A stretch of 64,000 bases of DNA from Vishniacozyma victoriae. Lineage: Eukaryota > Basidiomycota > Tremellomycetes > Tremellales > Bulleribasidiaceae. Every line of letters begins with the position of its first letter. Position 1 is the first letter of the stretch. The DNA lies in assembly GCA_017654735.1 (NCBI GenBank), contig JADPYG010000088.1, forward strand, positions 2,852,001 to 2,916,000, read 5' to 3'. This document shows, piece after piece, positions 12,561 to 23,239 of the stretch. The position numbers were made by a program, and so were the translations under genes. Below the pieces are notes generated by a model that did not search any database, had not been told where the DNA came from, and was given only the letters and a program-made list of their open reading frames with translations.

Positions 12561-14304
12561 ATGTTCATGGTCTTATGGGTGTGTTCGACTTGGACAAGAA
12601 TGCTGCTTGCTCGACGGACTGGACTCCCGATGATCGACCCCGGTACATATCGTTCACGGCGTCTTTACAACACTCTCCTGTACACGTCCACTGCTCTGGT
12701 CGTCTGGTGGGCGCTGATCAGTATTGTTCCCGAATACGATTCACTGCCAAGCCTAGAGGGTAATGGGGACAAATATTTTATCGCCATCAATCTTCACAAC
12801 AATAAAGCGATCTTGCCAGATTTCACCCGCGAATTGACGTCTCTGGCCCAACACAGTGAGGCATCTTCTGATCTATGTGGCTTTCTGCTGACCTTATTAG
12901 TCGGTTTAAACAAGGTGTTCATCTCGATATACGAATCAAATTCCGATGATGGGACCGGTGTCTTTCTTGCTGAGTATAGGGAATCGCTGGATGGGCTTGG
13001 CATCCCCAATCAAGTCATTCCGATGGTCAAAGACGAAGGGGAGACCTGGCCGTATGGTACTTCACCGCAACGAATAGAGTTCCTCGCTGGGCTTCGGAAC
13101 AAGGCAATGGAACCGATCCAGAGCCCCGACCCAGACGTACGTCTCGCGAAATGGCGCGAGTTCACCAAAGTGATTTACTTGAACGACATCCGCTTCAAGT
13201 GGGAGGATATAATCCGATTGATAGCCACCCGCGTGGAAGGAAAGGAGGACGAGGATTATGATGTGGCGTGTGCGATGGATTTTGGCGAATATGGCGAGTC
13301 CTTGTGTATAATTCATCATGACGAGCTAACGCTTATCAGACTTCTACGATACTTGGGTGGCCAGAGATGTATGTGGGACTCCCTTGGACGGACGATGGCC
13401 ATACGTCACCGATCGATCATCTCAGCAAGCTGTCCGCAACCTCAAACCTTTTCCCGCATCCTCTTGCTGGAACGGCGCTGTGGTCTTCAACTCTCACCCT
13501 TTCCTGTACGGAACGAACATGTCTGTTATGATTTCCACTTCTTCCAAATTAACAGGGCGAGGTTGGCGTAGAATCGATGACGGTACGTCTGGCTCTTCCG
13601 CAGTCACTGGACTACACTGACGTTACAGCCACTGATGATTTCTCGCAATTATCCCCTCCTCTCGAGTTACCTCTCCGCTTCCGACCGTCAAACATCGAAG
13701 CGTGTGATCACTCCGAGGCCTTCTTGCTCTCATACGATTTACATCGGCTTTACGCCCATGTCGAGGGTAGACCAAGAATTCTGATCAACCCAGCTGTCCA
13801 AGTCGCGTACGAAGAAAAGTGGTTCCACTGGAACAACGTCATTCTTCGCCGTCCAATCATCAAGTGGTGGACTAGTGAGTAATGATAGAGATAATCTCAG
13901 ACGGCTGATGCGACAGATCTATGGAGCCACAACGTGACTTTCTGGCTCTTCAAGAGACCTTTCGAGAAACGTCATAAAGTGCGGGATTACTGTACCTGGG
14001 CGGCATTGAAGATCTCTACAGATTTGGATCGATGTCCAGCGCTCCCAGGCGATCCGAACAGACACTGGTATGAGTAAGAATACTATTCGTAGCTTGTAGT
14101 ATTGAGAGACTGCCATGTTGCATCTCACAATCTGCTAGTCCCATGCCGCCGAAGACGAACGACTCGGCAGACCAAGATCCAGCTAAGCTTGTTGCTGATC
14201 GGTTCGGTGTAGAGCCGAAGCTAGCAATATCATGTGGTATCGCAACAGAATTGACCATAACCGGCAGAATGTTATTCCAGCTAGAGCTACAGGCTAGTTG
14301 GTAG
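12561..14304 (+). CDS. GT69 glycosyltransferase, CAP59/CMT1 family
   Basis: Type II membrane protein: short N-terminus, membrane helix LLYTSTALVVWWALISIV, then a lumenal catalytic domain. After splicing it reads HIGLNKVFISIYESNSDDGT, DFYDTWVARDVCG and SCWNGAVVFNSHPF, the conserved blocks of the cryptococcal mannosyltransferase 1/CAP59 family. Relatives transfer alpha-1,3-mannose or build capsule and cell-wall glycans in the Golgi. Intron 12856-12900 is 45 nt with no in-frame stop. Intron 13294-13339 uses a GC donor (GCGAGT). Later introns follow GWRRIDD, KWWT and NRHWYE. The start at 12561 is the first in-frame ATG, but an upstream exon is possible. Confidence 0.86.
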
Positions 14305-15178
14305 TGATCGATGCCGAAGGGCTGGAACCAGGTCACATCTAGATCTCGTGTGTGTCGTCGCGTCGCATCGCGGAGCACCCATACCCCGTCAGGCTAGTCA
14401 GGCTAAAATGTCAGCTAGAGTTCGGGCTCTCGGTGAGGGTCCGAGACCGTTATTGCCAATGTTACCGCTTGAAACAGCCTATCGGTGCTGGTCCGAGTTG
14501 CATTTGGTTTTGCGGATCTGTAATATCGGACGCAAAGGTCGGAAATCACGGCAACCCGGGGCTCATATAGACTAACGAGACCGAAGCCACCAATCACATC
14601 GTGTGATATACCTCGGATCATGGTCGTCCCTACGCGTAAAGCCAAATGCAAGACAATATGCGGTGAATTGTGCGGGGAATGGAACCGGGAGCGCCTGGAC
14701 TAGAACGCGGAGCCCGGTCGGCAGGATGTGCAAATGTGCCTGACTACATTACAGATCTCGGTAGATCGGTCTCGCTTCCTATTTTTGCCCATTTCACCAC
14801 CCTTGGCGTTTGAAGTGCCTGAAGCCTCGAATCAGGTGTCGTAAATGCCTTTCGCTGTTTTTCAATAACCGGTGAGCGGCAGAGGAGAGACTGGGACAGT
14901 GCATAACCCGGCGAAGAGGGCGTAAGCCCAGTCGGACGCGGCGAATTGGCCAGGTCCAGACAGGGTGTTTGTACCGTGATCTACGGTCTATTTCTTGTCC
15001 GACTAGCCAAACTAGGGATCTGACTGATCGACCAGCCCAAACATATAAAGAGGGGCATGCTGGTGATCTGAAAGCCCCACACCCTCCCACCAACAGAACC
15101 GAGAGCCACATCTCCGGTCCCGACACCAAAAATCTCAAATTTGGCCCAAAAGTCTCTCTCTTTACATCACCACTCAAT
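14305..15178. other. Long intergenic promoter region of the sugar transporter
   Basis: 874 bp without a supportable gene. The longest ORF, on the minus strand at 14794-15204, overlaps the transporter start and has no family resemblance. CGG/CCG triplets are frequent, as expected for Zn2Cys6 factor sites, and a CCAAT lies near 14591. The width suggests a regulated promoter. Confidence 0.45.
15044..15050 (+). promoter_or_regulatory. TATA box of the sugar transporter
   Basis: TATAAAG lies about 130 bp before the start codon at 15179 in an otherwise GC-balanced promoter. Inferred from sequence and position only. Confidence 0.4.
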
Positions 15179-16915
15179 ATGTCTGAGCTCCACTCGGGCA
15201 GCAACGCCGTTGGTCAGGCCAAACCCGCCTTGATCAACTACGTTGCAGCGATCTTCGCGTGAGGAAAATATTCCCAACATAGTTGCGCAAAGCTGACATT
15301 TCCAGTGCCTTTGGATCGTTCCTCTTCGGTTACGATTCCGGTATTATTGGATCCGTTATTTCGGGATCTTATGTTCATTTCCACGACTACTTCAATGCCC
15401 CTGGCCCTGGAGTAATTGGAGCTATTGTCTCCCTGTTCGCCGCAGGAGCCTTTTTCGGCGCCATCATGGCTGGTTGGACCGCCGACAAATACGGTCGAAA
15501 GAGGACTATCCAAATCGGTTCCGTCATTGCTATTATCGGATGTACCCTCCAGACTGCCGCCGTCAACGTCGGTATGCTCATTGCTGGTCGATTCATCGCC
15601 GGCTGGTCCATTGGTGTCTTGTCGATGATTGTCCCCATGTATCAGGCCGAGATCTCCCCACCACACGCTCGAGGTCTCCTTTCCGGATGGACCCAGCTCA
15701 TGATCGGTAAGTCTCTTTCACTTGCCAGCGGAGATCTCAGACTGACCTGCAGGATGGGGTTTCTTTGTCGCCAATTGGGTTGGTTATGGCTGTGGTTTCC
15801 TTAATTCCAACGCCCAGTGGCGAGTGCCCCTAGCTATTCAGATCGTCCCTGCCGTCGCCCTTCTTTTGTAAGTTTTGCCAGTGTCCTCACCTCCGACGTC
15901 TACTGACCGATCAGCGGCATGTTCTTGCTACCCTACTCTCCTCGATGGCTCGCCAAGCAAGGTCGAGACGAAGAGGCCAAGGCTACTATGATCCGACTTC
16001 ACGGTGGTCGAACTGCCCACATCGAGATTGTCGAGGAGGAGTTCAGGGAGATGCAGCTCCAGATCGAGTGGGAGAGAGAGAACCTTTCCACCAACATCAT
16101 GGATCTCGTCAACACCCGGCCCAATCTTCACCGAACGGTCTGCGGTTGTCTCGTTCAGGCCATGTGCCAATGGACCGGTGTCAATGTTGGAGCCTACTTC
16201 GGTCCTACTATTTACGCCAAGCTTGGATTTGAAGGTCAGACTACTCTTATGATTAACGGTCTATCCGGTGCTTGGGGTGTCGTTACCACTTTCATCTTCA
16301 TTGTAAGTCCATGCTCGTTTGCTGGTGAGCCTGCGTTTGCTGACGTCACAGACTTTCATCGTCGACAAGCTCGGTCGAAGGAAGCCTCTCATCGTCGGCC
16401 CCATCCTGATGGCAATCTGTCTCGCATGGCAAGCAGCTATCGGTAAACAGTTCAGTGCTCCTGGCTACTCGAACTTCGGGGCTGGTGTCGCCGGTGTCGC
16501 CTCTTTCTTCTGTTTCTCGTGGGCATTCGGTTGGTCCTTTGGTCCCGTTTCCTGGATCTACCAGTCCGAGATCTTCCCTATGAACTTGCGAGCTATGGGT
16601 TCTGCCGCTTCCACCGCTTCCAATTGGCTCAACAACGTCATCATTGGTCAGGTCACCCCTATCGGTCTCGATGTCCTCGGATGGAAGTATTTCATGGTGT
16701 TTGTCGTCACCAACGTCTCCAACGCCATCGTCTCTTACTTCCTCTTCCCCGAGACCAAGAACAAGACCCTCGAGGAGATCGGTCTCTTGTTCGGTGACAC
16801 CAACGTCAGGGTCGCCCCCGGTATGGAGCGAGTCGGTATGCACGAGGGAAAGACTGAGGATATCGAGAAGGTCGACATTGGTCACCAGGACGAGATCTCT
16901 GGTCACCGATTGTAA
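15179..16915 (+). CDS. Sugar-porter MFS transporter
   Basis: About 520 residues, twelve membrane helices. Motifs in order: FGSFLFGYDSGIIGSV in helix 1, AGWTADKYGRKRTI in the loop between helices 2 and 3, GRFIAGWSIGVLSMIVPMYQ, and PYSPRWLAKQGRDEEA at the start of the central loop. The second half has VDKLGRRKPLIVG and WIYQSEIFPMNLRAMG, and FLFPETKNKTLEEIG follows helix 12. These are the classic sugar-porter signatures (hexose, quinate, glycerol or oligosaccharide uptake); substrate not determinable. Introns follow AAIFA, QLMIG, VALLF and TFIFI. It heads the catabolic-looking block and has a wide promoter with a TATA box, suggesting regulated expression. Confidence 0.93.
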
Positions 16916-17402
16916 ATGTCTGTAGATGTAGAGCAGTGTCACTACGACACTGAAGTATAGTCTATCCGTCTTTGTTATGGGAATATTGGTACATGCATTA
17001 TGGTTACCTCTCACTACGAGCTCGATCTCTTTGTGGTCGCTTCGCGTCGTCTTGACTTGCTCGCTCCTCAACACGGCTCTGACCGGAATATGTATTTATT
17101 TTGCCCGCCGCGCATACGTCAATCTGAGGCGTGAGCTGGCACATCGAGCTTGTTTCGCGATTCGAGTCACTGGTAGAGGTGGTACAACCTCTCGATTCAT
17201 TATTTTGTCGTTATTATGCCGACCTCAATCTTTGAATCCCGAACGGCTGGACCTTATCCGTATATAGGCGGATAGCAGGAGATCTATTCCAATGACCATA
17301 CCTCTGTTTGTCACTAGTATGACATTTTGCTACCTATTCAGAGTCCGCAACAACACGTCACGACTTCGTTTGGTGTGGTAGTCCCTCGAAGCCGACTGCC
17401 AC

Positions 17403-17415
17403 CGGACAGACTCCG
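17403..17415. promoter_or_regulatory. CGG-N7-CCG inverted half-sites
   Basis: CGGACAGACTCCG is an everted/inverted pair of CGG half-sites with a 7-nt spacer, the kind of element bound by Zn2Cys6 binuclear-cluster activators. It lies about 220 bp upstream of the dioxygenase start. The factor is unknown and chance occurrence is possible in this CGG-rich stretch. Confidence 0.3.
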
Positions 17416-17569
17416 ACTACAGGCCGATGCCGTCCCAATACCGTCCCTCCACATCGGCGGGGCGGGTGCGGAGCAGAAAAGCTCAGATGTTGCCCTCTGA
17501 GCGGTAGTAAACGGTGTCGGTACATTCTCGCCGGTCTTCTAAAACCCCACTCGCCTATTGGGCTAGGAT

Positions 17570-17576
17570 TTATATA
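17570..17576 (+). promoter_or_regulatory. TATA-like element of the dioxygenase gene
   Basis: TTATATA lies about 61-67 bp before the start codon at 17637, with ATTGG 10 bp upstream. Inferred from position. Confidence 0.35.
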
Positions 17577-17636
17577 CAGCGATGATATTTCCCCGCTTCA
17601 TTGCCCACTGACTTTCTCAATTACCGTGCAAATAGA

Positions 17637-18874
17637 ATGGCTCAAGTTCAGACCGCACCACCACCTTCCGTTCCCTGGGACAACCCCTTCTCACATGTGA
17701 CTGTTACTGCCGCACCCACCACCGACTCTTCTCCTCAATGGATCAAGGATCTCGATAAGAAAGGTGTAAGCCTCATACGCTCGTCGAAGAAGTGAAAGCT
17801 GATGCGCCTAGTGGGCAATCATTCCCAAGGCCATCTCTGAGGAACGAGCCGAGCACTATGTCCAGGAAGCTACCAAATGGCTCGAGGGTTTCGGCTACGG
17901 CTACAAACACGATGACCCATCTACCTGGAGGAAGGAGAATCTACCAAGAAACAACAAGTGAGTCACTATAGTTGAGGAAAATTCAACGATCGCTAACAGT
18001 GAAGAGGCGGACTTTACTCGGCCTATTCGGTCGCGCATGCTCAGTTCATGTGGGACGCCAAGACCGAACCCGGAGTTGTCAAGATCTTTGAGGAGATCTG
18101 GGGTACAGATAAGCTCACCGTCAGCTTTGGTATGTCCATGTCTTCCGAGAATGGTGATGCGATTCTGATGATGCTAGATGGATCAAACTTCTCGGTGCCT
18201 TTACCCAAGGAACAACTTGAAGACGGCGGAGCACCCTGGCCTCATATGGACCAGTCCCCATTGAAGCCTCAGCTCGCATCTATCCAGGGTATTTTGAACC
18301 TGTTGCCCAACGGGCCTAAGGATGGTGGATTGACCGTCGTCACTGGATCGACCAAGTACTTCAAGGAGATCTGGGACTACTTCCAAGATAAAGAAGTGAG
18401 TTTCCTTCCACTCCGTACGGATCTCTCCCTGACACAACAGGGCCCATATGACTCCCACGACCATATCAAGTGCAACGATGAGCAGATGGCTTGGTTGGCA
18501 GAGAGGGGTTGTTATATCGAGAAACCTTGTCTCGAGCCAGGAGACTTTATCGTCTGGGATTCGAGGACTGTTCACTGGGGAGCTGCTCCAGAGGAGCAGA
18601 ACCACCGAATGGCAATCTGTAAGTACATTATGAATCAGTCTGTGATATCAGCTAACCGGTAGACACATGTTACAAGCCTGACGCTTTCCTCAGTGACGAG
18701 GCTAGAAAGAAGAAGATCGAATACTTCAACAAAGGCTGGTGCACTTCCCACGATCCCTGCACTTTTATCGCCAAAGCATCAAGTACAGAGGATTGGAACA
18801 TTTTGTTCCCATATGGAAAGCCTACTCTCTCCAAGAAGGCTCAACAGGCGGCTGGATTGATCCCATACGAGTAA
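17637..18874 (+). CDS. Phytanoyl-CoA dioxygenase-like Fe(II)/2-oxoglutarate oxygenase
   Basis: About 330 residues, six exons. The cupin fold's metal ligands are visible as HMDQS (HxD) and the distal His in DSRTVHWGAAP, with NHRMAI supplying the likely 2-oxoglutarate-binding Arg. PGDFIVWDSRTVHWG is typical of the PhyH family. A stop-containing 48-nt intron splits the residues before DGSNFSVPL. Relatives hydroxylate phytanoyl-CoA or small metabolites, and fungal ones often sit in catabolic or secondary-metabolite clusters. No peroxisomal PTS1 (it ends LIPYE), so a cytosolic role is likely. It is convergent with the FAH-family gene about 155 bp away. Confidence 0.85.
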
Positions 18875-19030
18875 GGTTGTCATCGAGGCCGGGTTTGTGT
18901 ATCAGTATGTCATAGATGATAGGGATGTTGGAAGCAGTCAAGATGGTATGCAATAGCAGTAGTACTTTACAATTGCCGGACACGCCCTGTCCTCAAGATA
19001 TTTATCATACTGCCTCCTTTTCGTTCGATA

Positions 19031-20074
19031 TCACTTCTCCTCTTCAATCTTGTTGATCAATGTCCCAACACCATGCGAGACAAAGACCCTAAACTCGTCG
19101 TCTTGCTTGAGCATCCTTCGAGGATTCGCTTTCCACCCAACACCTGGTGGTGTACTTCTCGTCAGCATACACAAGGTCCAGGTGGACGACATACCCAGTC
19201 AAGATGATAGTACCAGGATCAAGTGTCGTCCCTTGCGACAAGAATGAGATGATCTTGGGAACCGAGAAGATCAGGTCACTATGCGATTAGCATGACTAGC
19301 TTGACGATGACAGGTACTGACTGTAGACCCATCTCTTGGACTTTGTTTCCGCTGAGCTCGCCTCGGATGGTGAGGTCGCTGACTGACTTGACTTGGGATG
19401 CGTGAAGTAAAGCGGGTCCGATTGGACAAGCTGTATCAAATGATTTGGAATAACACCATTGGGATTGAGCGAATTGTGCAAGTCGCGAAGACACGTCGTT
19501 CGCAGCCGTGTACCTAGACCGTCAATTATACTGGTACGACGCTAAGGTGGACGTACCCCAGCAAGTAATCCATGGCATCCTCCTCCGAGACATTCTTTGC
19601 CGTCTTGCCAATCACCAAAGCTACTTCCGACTCGTAGTCGGCTGCATCGTCCTTGACGAAAGCAGCTGGAAGAATGGTAGGGGCGGGATATGGATCTCCG
19701 AGTGAATTTGAGGGCTTCATGAATACACTAGGGACCTCAGGGGTTTCCATACCCATCTCTTGAGCATGGGTGATGTACTAACGTCAGCCACTGATATCTC
19801 GAGATCAACTCACATTCAACCCAATACACCTGATAGTCCCCACTTCGTTCCTTGCCAATGGACTCAAGATTCGCTCCACTACTTCCTCCTTGCCCGTCTG
19901 TTGCCCAGCATCAAGAACGGTATTTCCAGAGTAAACATGAACTTTGATTTCCTCGGATTTGTATGACGCGAGTCCGACATCAAGCTCGCGATCAACCGGT
20001 TCACCTATCAGGACTGTAGATGGGGCTGACTTTGGATTGAATCGGATCAGTCGTGACCAATTGGCTGACGACAT
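19031..20074 (-). CDS. Fumarylacetoacetate-hydrolase (FAH) family enzyme
   Basis: About 290 residues. From the start: [15 protein letters not shown], a GEPVDR element typical of the N-terminal region, and RCIGLNVNYTHAQEMG (the usual G.NY..Ha.E). Then VFMKP, the metal-binding [12 protein letters not shown] (E-x-E), [28 protein letters not shown] residues and the closing TGTPPGVGW. This is the FAH/fumarylpyruvate hydrolase/acylpyruvase fold that cleaves beta-diketo acids with Mg2+. Introns are about 45 nt. The ATG at 20074 begins the conserved domain; the longer frame reaching 20395 has no conserved content. Its promoter is shared with the divergent SDR gene. Probably catabolic. Confidence 0.87.
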
Positions 20075-20688
20075 TTTTGGGCGATAGGTGGAGAGTTGAC
20101 GGAAAGGAACTCGAAAGGATGTCATCAAGGATGTTCGATTCACTAGACGACGGTCACCGGCCCGCCGAGTTCTCAACCAGATGATTTGGAAACTAGCCGA
20201 AATGAGTCCCACAGGTCTCGCGAATCGCAGAGATACCTCTTGAATGCTTGAAGCAGTCGTACAGGAGAAGGTGAAGATTGCAAGGAATATAAACGCAAAA
20301 AGCCCAAGTATTACATCCACGACCATAGAATCTAGAAAATTCCGCATCCCGTCCGATCTGCGCAGACAACCTGGATATCGCCCAGTTAGTAGCAAGGTGG
20401 GGGACCACTTGCGAATCCTGTTAGGTGTTGTGGTTCATTTCTTTTTGGCTTCAACCAGCTTCCCCGACGTCGACCTATCATAATATCCCCAGTGCATGTA
20501 TATGCTCACAACACCCCTCACCTCCACCTTTAAGCCTCCAGTGCATGCTGAAACATGCCGAGCGACGCATTACCATGCCGGTGTATGATACAATGACATC
20601 ATCTACTACGCGTACATGTCAACCCACGTACACTGTATGTATATATAAATGTGATCAGTAACCTCTCTCCAGCAACTATCAACCCAAT
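20075..20688. other. Bidirectional promoter between FAH and SDR genes
   Basis: 614 bp separate the two divergent starts. An open frame continues upstream of the FAH start to 20395, but its content (frequent Arg, Cys, Ser, no family match) looks non-coding. TATATAAA at 20642-20649 serves the SDR side. Confidence 0.45.
20642..20649 (+). promoter_or_regulatory. TATA box of the SDR gene
   Basis: TATATAAA, a near-consensus TATA box, lies about 40 bp before the start codon at 20689. The leader would be short. Confidence 0.45.
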
Positions 20689-21525
20689 ATGAGTTTTAAA
20701 ACACTAGATTTCGAATGTGCGTTGGTGACGGGTGGAGCGGGAGGCCTAGTGAGTCTTTTCATCAACGAATCCACCTGATGTTAGGGCAAAGCTATGGCTG
20801 TTGAATTGATCAAACGGGGCAAGAAAGTCTTGCTCGCTGGTCGGACCGAGGAATCACTCAAGTCGACCACTTCCGAAATTGGAGCTGCAGGATACTACCT
20901 CCTCGATGTTGGAGACACATCTTCCCTGGCTGGGTTCGTCTCGAAAATCACATCCGAGCATCCCGAACTCGATTGTATAATCAATAATGCAGGTGTCCAA
21001 CGACCTTTACAAATTTTTGGACCTGATTACGATTTCGATCTACAAAAAGCCGATCAAGAAATCGATATTGATATCCGAGGTCCTATGCACCTTTCGGTCC
21101 TCATGATTCGGGAACATTTCGATAAGAAGGAAAAAGGTGGTGTGGTCATGAACGTTAGTTCTGTGCTTGGATTCGTTCCTTTCTCAGTGGTCAATCCGGT
21201 ATACAATGGTGCGAAAGCATGGCTTCATTTCTTTACTACCAATCTACGAACTCAGGTTAAACAGGCTGGAAAGGAAAAGATTAGGATTGTGGAGATTGTA
21301 CCTCCTGCTGTAGAATCGGATTTACATAGGGAGAGGGTTGATCCGGATGATAATAAACGACATAAGGGGAACAAGATTGCTTTGACCCAGGAGGAGTTTA
21401 TGGATGAGGTCAGAAAAGGGTGGGAAGAGGGACAGGAGACGATCACGGCTGGACCGGGTAATGAGATTGTTGGCGAGTGGGACTCGACCATGGGAAAGAG
21501 GTACGAGAAGATGACCTCTTCGTGA
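20689..21525 (+). CDS. Short-chain dehydrogenase/reductase
   Basis: About 265 residues, one intron at about 20750-20785. Classical SDR motifs: TGGAGGLG for the Rossmann glycine loop, GRTEESL after beta-2, CIINNAGVQ, the NVSSVLGFVP Ser, and the YNGAK active-site Tyr-x-x-x-Lys. Arg after beta-2 suggests NADP(H), by family rule. It resembles the DltE-like SDRs; substrate unknown. It is divergent from the FAH-family gene and convergent with the epimerase-like gene, fitting the small catabolic block. The final 60 residues are charged and hydrophilic. Confidence 0.9.
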
Positions 21526-21633
21526 GGGATGTAGTAGTCATGTTTTCAATGCATATGTAGCTGATCCTTTCTGCTGGTCCTACATTTCGTCCTTGTCCTC
21601 TACAAGTATCAAGCCAGACAGCTGTTCATGGGC

Positions 21634-22613
21634 CTAGGAGCTCTTGACGTACTTCTTCCAGTCGTGCTCCTCTTTGAACCCTAGCAGCTTCTTGATCTTT
21701 CGATTAGACAATGGCGCTTCAATCTCTCCCATCTCCCTGGTGAATGGGACATTCGGTCCTTGCTCCTTCAGGAACTGAGTAGTATTGACACCATGGAGCG
21801 TGATAGTATCATTGGTAGCGTTAAACACCTATCATCAGCCTACCTCACAAGGTCGAGAAAGGACGAACCTGGAACCCAAGCCCATTCTTCTCTACTGCCA
21901 AATGACACATTTCCCCTAAATCCCTAGCATCGATATAACTCCATGCATTCCTCTTTCTACTCTCCGGCTTGGCGAGGTAAGTTGGGAAATCCTTTTCATA
22001 CTCGTGTGGTTCGACTACATTTCCGATCCTGAAGACGTAAATGTCGGTTTTGAATCTTCGAGCGAAACTCCTTGCCGTACGTTCTCCACATAATTTTGAA
22101 AGTGCGTATGGGTCTTCTGGGTTACAGTCGTATGTGTCTATTTGTTAGTGCAGTACAAAGCAGGAAAGGGGAGGACATACCCTCGTCAAGAGGCCAGGAG
22201 TTGTAATCCGACTCTCCCTGGGTGAAACATACTCCATATACGGTCTCTGACGAAGCAATGATAACCTTCTTGATGCCGAGTTTACAAGCAGCTTCAATGA
22301 CGTTATAAGTACTAGTGACATTGGCGGTAAAAGTCTCGTTGTCGGGAACAATCAAATCCCGCGCATAAGCCGCAAAGTGAATGACAGCGTCGACTCCAGG
22401 TAAAGATGGAAGGGAGAACTCGTCCATACTGAAATGAGTCGAGAGGGCATTGAATACCTGACCAGACTGGGTCAAATCGGTTTTAAGAGTATAAACTCTT
22501 GGATCGGGATGAGGGACTAGATCGAGGTTGAGGACTTGGTGCCCCTTTTCGATGAGGTGGGGAATACAATGTCGACCTGCTTTACCTGATCCTCCTGTAA
22601 ATACGATTCTCAT
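21634..22613 (-). CDS. NAD-dependent epimerase/dehydratase-like protein
   Basis: About 290 residues, three exons. Extended-SDR features: MRIVFTGGSGKAGRHCIPHL at the start (TGGxGxxG), LDLVPHPD after beta-2, VIHFAAYARD, ASSETVYG (Ser of the triad) and DPYALSKLCGE giving Tyr-x-x-x-Lys. RIGNVVEPHEY and SYIDARDLGEMCHLAVE follow, then a short C-terminal domain ending LGFKEEHDWKKYV. It looks like the bacterial/fungal NAD-epimerase group related to uronate dehydrogenases and dTDP-/UDP-sugar epimerases. The exact reaction is not clear. Convergent with the SDR gene and divergent from PDK. Confidence 0.85.
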
Positions 22614-23239
22614 TTTGGGCGAAAGGGAGTGATAAGGATAAGAGTATGGACAGAGTGAGAATAGACCGGAGTATATGTATGGCTTATGTGGAGTGGAGGT
22701 AGGTGGAGGTCAAGTGGAGTTTCTCGGTGGATATCCGGCGGTAAAGCACCGAACTATCATCGGCAACATTGATGATCCTTCTTGGCAATAGATATGGGAT
22801 CTGGACTGATGATCCACTGGGATCATATAGAGTACTGGACACTGTTTCATATATACCAGTAGCTGTACAGATGCATATGGCCCACGTAATAGGTGACTAC
22901 AGGCTGTCTCCACCTACCTATACATTCTACACCGGTTAACACACTCCCCGGTGAGACTGATACCCGGATCGGCTTTCGGTACTAACACAATTTGATCCCG
23001 CTTTAGAGAGTAGATCTAACTTAGTCTGGACATGAAATGACGATCCCGGGTGAATAGTAGTATACATATTCAACACTCACTGTCTCACACCACCGAACTC
23101 TACTCATCCCCAGATATAGCATCTGGTAGCATTCAGTGCACCTCAAGGGAACTGGAAGCACTCCTGTCAAGCTTCTACACCTCGCAAGAAACACTTCGGC
23201 CGAAACATTCAGACATAAAGGAGAACGAGTCGTCCGACC
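22614..23239. other. Bidirectional intergenic region, epimerase and PDK
   Basis: 626 bp without a supportable exon. A frame from 23050 overlaps the PDK first exon in another phase and looks like leader sequence. Confidence 0.4.

Larger units (their letters stand above)
16916..17636. other. Intergenic: transporter 3' region and dioxygenase promoter
   Basis: 721 bp with no supportable exon. The right half is rich in CGG/CCG elements, including an inverted CGG-N7-CCG at 17403-17415, an inverted CCAAT near 17556 and a TATATA element at 17570-17576, about 60 bp before the dioxygenase ATG. Confidence 0.45.

Noticed and set aside
14305..15178. Possible transposon remnant in the long intergenic region
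   Set aside because: No terminal inverted repeats, target-site duplication, transposase or reverse-transcriptase motif could be seen.
14794..15204. 136-residue minus-strand ORF upstream of the sugar transporter
   Set aside because: It overlaps the transporter start, contains no family motif and lies in promoter sequence with a TATA box on the other strand.
16346..17074. 242-residue minus-strand ORF
   Set aside because: It is antisense to the last sugar-transporter exons, which carry clear family motifs; it has no start/splice support or recognisable domain.
20075..20395. N-terminal extension of the FAH-family protein
   Set aside because: The frame is open but the residues look random and the conserved domain begins right at the ATG at 20074.
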